28,416 nucleotides of DNA from Cymbomonas tetramitiformis (lineage: Eukaryota > Chlorophyta > Pyramimonadophyceae > Pyramimonadales > Pyramimonadaceae): contig LGRX02027799.1 of NCBI GenBank assembly GCA_001247695.2, positions 1 to 28,416 on the forward strand, read 5' to 3'. Of the stretch, positions 27,743 through 28,416 are shown in pieces (within the stretch, counting starts at the first letter, position 1; every line of letters starts with the position of its first letter). Position numbers and translations under genes: made by a program. Under the pieces are notes generated by a model. That model ran no database searches. It had not been told where the DNA came from and worked only from the letters and a program-made list of their open reading frames with translations.

Positions 27743-28416
27743 GTACCCTTCCAACCTGCACCCTGTTACGGTCACGTCATGCAATAATCTTTATGTACAA
27801 TACGGGCACCGAGGCGGACCTCCGCTCTGCTGCCTGTGACCGCCACGTGGCGAAACAAGCTTGCAGGCACCGACGCAGTCTTTTTAAATCCTCCTCGTGA
27901 TCGTTTATCTTTTGCAGCCTTGCATGGCGAGATGGAGAGGCGGGGACGGAGCATTCAGCCGCCCCGCCCTCGCCTTTGTGACCCCAGAGTGAACCATTCC
28001 CAGTGGACATCAAAACAGGGTCCGGACTCGACTTGCCACTGCTCCAGGCAAGTCCTGTAGGATGCCCTGGATTTGTGGAAGCTGGGGCACTACCTTCGAG
28101 GGGGTCAGGAGATCGGCTGCAGTCCTAGACCGAGGGGCAAAAGCTTGGTCGCGGGTCAACAGTCTTGAATCATAGGGCACGGCCTTATCTGTACGACGCC
28201 GCCGTGCGATGGCCAGGCTGTTCACGACGCAGCTCTTTCATCGATGCGCTGATTTGACTTCAACTTGGGCGGCTTGTCACTATGTCACCAGCAGACAGTT
28301 GGGCGGGGCCGCTGTCAGAAGAGGTGGGGTGCGTCTGAGTTGCGGTGCTCAGCGGCTGCGGAGGGGGGAGCGCCGGGCCAGGTGGTTCTGGACGGGAGCG
28401 GCGTGCTCAGTGGCTG
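27743..28416 (+). other. 3' continuation of the reductase gene region, exons not resolved
   Basis: A possible exon begins after the acceptor TTTTGCAG near 27917 (reading MARWRGGDGAFSRPALAF, then a GT donor near 27978). It resembles the stretch before the DCVGG block of MECR, but the frame and borders are not secure. From 28080 the DNA becomes very GC-rich and contains a short repeat, GTGCTCAGCGGCTG at 28347 and GTGCTCAGTGGCTG at 28403. The window ends there. Confidence 0.35.

Overview
This window looks like nuclear DNA of a eukaryote, most likely a unicellular alga. The evidence is spliceosomal introns, a PHD finger, a LINE, a Mutator-like inverted-repeat element and a mitochondrial-type enoyl reductase gene. 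The species cannot be fixed from the sequence. Roughly 24 kb is nested mobile DNA. Only the last ~3 kb carries a recognisable cellular gene.

Layout. (1) 1-5926, minus strand: copy 'E' of an unusual retroelement, running off the left edge. It keeps a 5' repeat (A1), two leader hairpins, an integrase, a PHD finger, a SAM-methyltransferase-like domain, and part of its 3' repeats (B1, A2). Its middle (3910-5081) is replaced by unrelated DNA: a palindromic tandem repeat, a tRNA-Arg(ACG)-like SINE head and two exons of a transposase-like gene. (2) 5927-8240, minus: a divergent Gag of the same general family, cut by E. (3) 8411-8936 and 16987-17789, minus: the two halves of a Ty3/gypsy-type Gag gene (element C), split by copy 'B' of the methyltransferase element (8941-16986, plus) with a 4-bp target duplication GTTT. 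(4) Inside B, the gag gene is split by a 2.16-kb inverted-repeat DNA element 'D' (11276-13432) with an 11-bp target duplication; D is filled with 185-bp hairpin repeats. (5) 17790-19741: AT-rich DNA without genes. (6) 19742-24114: a LINE (endonuclease remnant and reverse transcriptase) followed by a partial second copy. (7) 24115-25476: an unidentified ORF, gene-poor DNA and a CATG-based microsatellite. (8) 25477-27742 and beyond: a multi-exon gene joining a DnaJ J-domain to a mitochondrial-type trans-2-enoyl-CoA/ACP reductase (MECR).

The most notable system is the B/E element family. B does not have two identical LTRs. Its repeats are arranged A1 ... B1-A2-B2: A is 526 bp (8941-9466 and 16242-16767) and B is 220 bp (16020-16239 and 16767-16986). 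This is the split-direct-repeat layout known from tyrosine-recombinase retrotransposons (PAT/Ngaro). Yet the family carries a DDE-type integrase, TG...CA ends and a 4-bp target duplication. It also has an array of leader hairpins with compensatory stem changes, a PHD finger and a DNA-methyltransferase-like C-terminal domain. Copy B is an in-frame deletion derivative that fuses Gag directly to the methyltransferase. Removing the inserts on paper restores reading frame at both nested junctions, which gives internal support for the element boundaries.
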